The translations under genes and the position numbers were made by a program. The notes under the pieces were generated by a model, which saw only the letters and a list, made by a program, of their open reading frames with translations, made no database searches and was not told the DNA's origin. This document shows positions 62,803-64,000 of a DNA stretch of 64,000 nucleotides, in pieces. This DNA is from Streptomyces oceani (GTDB lineage: Bacteria; Actinomycetota; Actinomycetes; Streptomycetales; Streptomycetaceae), in assembly GCF_001751245.1 (NCBI RefSeq), contig NZ_LJGU01000113.1, positions 236,189 through 300,188 on the forward strand. The letters are read 5' to 3'. The number at the start of each line of letters is the position of its first letter. Position 1 is the stretch's first letter.

Positions 62803-64000
62803 CGGGCAGTACGGGTACCCGCCGGGCCCGGATTCCGGTTGGGCGCCGTACGGGCCCGGTTCGGAGCCGTACGGACCCGGCGGGGCGGCGTACCACCCCG
62901 AGCCCACGCCGTACGGACCCGGCGGGACGCCGTACCACCCCGAGCCCACGCCGTACGGACCCGGCGGGACGCCGTACCACCCCGAGCCCACGCCGTACGG
63001 ACCCGGCGGGACGCCGTACCACCCCGAGCCCACGCCGTACGGACCCGGCGGGACGCCGTACCACCCCGAGCCCACGCCGTACGGACCCGGCGGGACGCCG
63101 TACCACCCCGAGCCCACGCCGTACGGACCCGGCGGGACGCCGTACCACCCCGAGCCCACGCCGTACGGACCCGGCGGGACGCCGTACCACCCCGAGCCCA
63201 CGCCGTACGGACCCGGCGGGACGCCGTACCACCCCGAGCCCACGCCGTACGGACCCGGCGGGACGCCGTACCACCCCGAGCCCACGCCGTACGGACCCGG
63301 CGGGACGCCGTACCACCCCGAGCCCACGCCGTACGGACCCGGCGGGACGCCGTACCACCCCGAGCCCACGCCGTACGGACCCGGCGGGACGCCGTACCAC
63401 CCCGAGCCCACGCCGTACGGACCCGGCGGGACGCCGTACCACCCCGAGCCCACGCCGTACGGACCCGCTGGGACGCCGTACCACCCCGAGCCCACGCCGT
63501 ACGGACCCGGCGGGACGCCGTACCACCCCGAGCCCACTCCGTACGGACCCCCTCAGCCAGACCCCGTCGTCCCCACGGAGGCACGGCCCGTACCGAGGCA
63601 GGAACGCCTGCCGTCACGCGACGGCGACGGCGGTTACCGGCCGGCCGGCCGGCCGTTGCGGCCTCGGCCCAGCCGTCGCCGGCGGATCGCGCGCTGGCTG
63701 GCGTTCCTGACCTGTCTGCTGCTGCTCACTCCGGCCGGCACGTACGTCTGGGCGGACACCGAACTCGACCGGTCCGTCGATCTCGGTGGCCTCCCGGACC
63801 GCCCGCCACGCGGCGAGGGGCGCAACTTCCTCATCGTGGGCTCGGACAGCCGCACCGGGCTCTCCGAGGAGGAACAGGAGAACCTGCACACCGGCGGGGG
63901 CGAGGGCGGCCGGACGGACTCGATGATCCTGCTGCACACCGGAGCCAACGGTACGACGATGACGAGCCTGCCCCGGGACTCATGGGTGACCCTGCCCGAG
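62744..64000 (+). CDS. LytR-CpsA-Psr (LCP) family protein with repetitive Pro/Tyr-rich N-terminus (runs off the window)
   Basis: At least 419 residues, no stop before the window end. GTG 62744 (VNGNNWHPGPTGPGAIPG) overlaps the glycosyltransferase by 59 bp. Residues ~42-265 are sixteen repeats of PYGPGGTPYHPEPT; a basic linker (RPRPSRRRRIARW) and one transmembrane helix (about 315-337) follow; the LCP domain starts with RNFLIVGSDSRTG and shows GGRTDSMILLH and SLPRDSWVTLP, the conserved Arg/Asp pyrophosphate-binding positions. LCP enzymes attach glycopolymers to peptidoglycan outside the membrane, so the repeats would be cytoplasmic. Pairing with a glycan synthase fits. Confidence 0.9.
   Translation, partial: MNGNNWHPGPTGPGAIPGHDGQYGYPPGPDSGWAPYGPGSEPYGPGGAAYHPEPTPYGPGGTPYHPEPTPYGPGGTPYHPEPTPYGPGGTPYHPEPTPYGPGGTPYHPEPTPYGPGGTPYHPEPTPYGPGGTPYHPEPTPYGPGGTPYHPEPTPYGPGGTPYHPEPTPYGPGGTPYHPEPTPYGPGGTPYHPEPTPYGPGGTPYHPEPTPYGPGGTPYHPEPTPYGPGGTPYHPEPTPYGPAGTPYHPEPTPYGPGGTPYHPEPTPYGPPQPDPVVPTEARPVPRQERLPSRDGDGGYRPAGRPLRPRPSRRRRIARWLAFLTCLLLLTPAGTYVWADTELDRSVDLGGLPDRPPRGEGRNFLIVGSDSRTGLSEEEQENLHTGGGEGGRTDSMILLHTGANGTTMTSLPRDSWVTLPE
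62846..63538 (+). repeat. Tandem array of 42-bp repeats, 16 copies
   Basis: After a 21-bp half unit (62846-62866), sixteen 42-bp units run from 62867 to 63538 with almost no differences: unit 1 has GCGGCG for ACGCCG-type bases, unit 15 has GCTGGG for GGCGGG, and unit 16 ends ACT instead of ACG. Each encodes PYGPGGTPYHPEPT. Near identity at nucleotide level, including silent positions, indicates recent expansion or repeat homogenisation. Confidence 0.97.

Noticed and set aside
61669..63537. A 622-residue minus-strand open frame with YGVGSGW-type repeats
   Set aside because: It is the complement of the 42-bp repeat array and of the glycosyltransferase; the plus-strand frame continues into an LCP domain.
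62846..63538. CRISPR array
   Set aside because: The units are directly adjacent without spacers, in frame, and encode a peptide repeat; no cas genes are nearby.
62799..63710. Plus-strand open frame starting MTGSTGTRRAR with RRTDPAG-type repeats
   Set aside because: It is an alternative frame through the repeats, ends soon after them, and has no domain; the GTG 62744 frame contains the transmembrane helix and LCP motifs.

Overview
The window is very GC-rich, densely coded actinobacterial chromosome, and its gene content is that of Streptomyces or a close relative. The evidence is an HrdB-type principal sigma factor with a Lys/Ala-rich N-terminus, a class II NrdJ/NrdR pair next to lexA, a DUF7455 zinc protein, a second RelA/SpoT homologue, HflX, DapF, MiaA and MiaB in the usual neighbourhood, a DasR-type operator before HPr, and a ydaO-type c-di-AMP riboswitch before an M23 peptidase. 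Most of it is conserved core. No rRNA, tRNA, CRISPR array or prophage structural gene was seen.

Left part (1-30.6 kb): an alkaline-phosphatase-superfamily protein and DUF5998 protein; a PatA-like GNAT/acyl-CoA-synthetase fusion divergent from HPr; a secreted M23 peptidase; a two-subunit M16 peptidase; topoisomerase IV ParC and ParE, convergent around a strong hairpin; DUF7455; a secreted trypsin; HrdB; a FadR-type regulator; an ABC ATPase-permease fusion; a NUDIX/winged-helix protein with a probable self-operator; a DUF4192 protein; RecQ fused to a phosphoribosyltransferase-like tail; a cytidine-deaminase-like protein; a methyltransferase; RNase HII; and small proteins.

Middle (30.6-42.4 kb): a TerD protein, then an apparent insertion before the nrdJ-nrdR / lexA-dinG block. 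The insertion is three translationally coupled genes on the minus strand: an intact tyrosine recombinase, a small Cro/C1-type DNA-binding protein, and a 774-residue protein with nine consecutive zinc ribbons joined to a recombinase-like domain that lacks the catalytic residues. Palindromes lie at both flanks. This is the most unusual system in the window. The nrd and lexA starts face each other across 460 bp holding probable NrdR boxes and a LexA box.

Right part (42.4-64 kb): an NIS-siderophore operon (two IucA/IucC synthetases around a GNAT acyltransferase) without local amine-forming or hydroxylating genes; two tandem secreted trypsin-like lipoproteins with an unusual shared Trp/Lys/Asp-rich motif; hflX, rshA, dapF, a membrane protein, miaA, an MT0933-type antitoxin-like protein, a class III extradiol dioxygenase-like protein and miaB. 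The window ends with a membrane glycosyltransferase whose deacetylase domain has lost metal ligands, overlapping the start of an LCP-family cell-wall ligase gene. That gene carries sixteen 42-bp tandem repeats encoding a Pro/Tyr/Gly-rich N-terminal tail and runs off the end of the window.

Coordinates use the start codon I judge most likely. Family assignments come from motif reading only; no database search was run.
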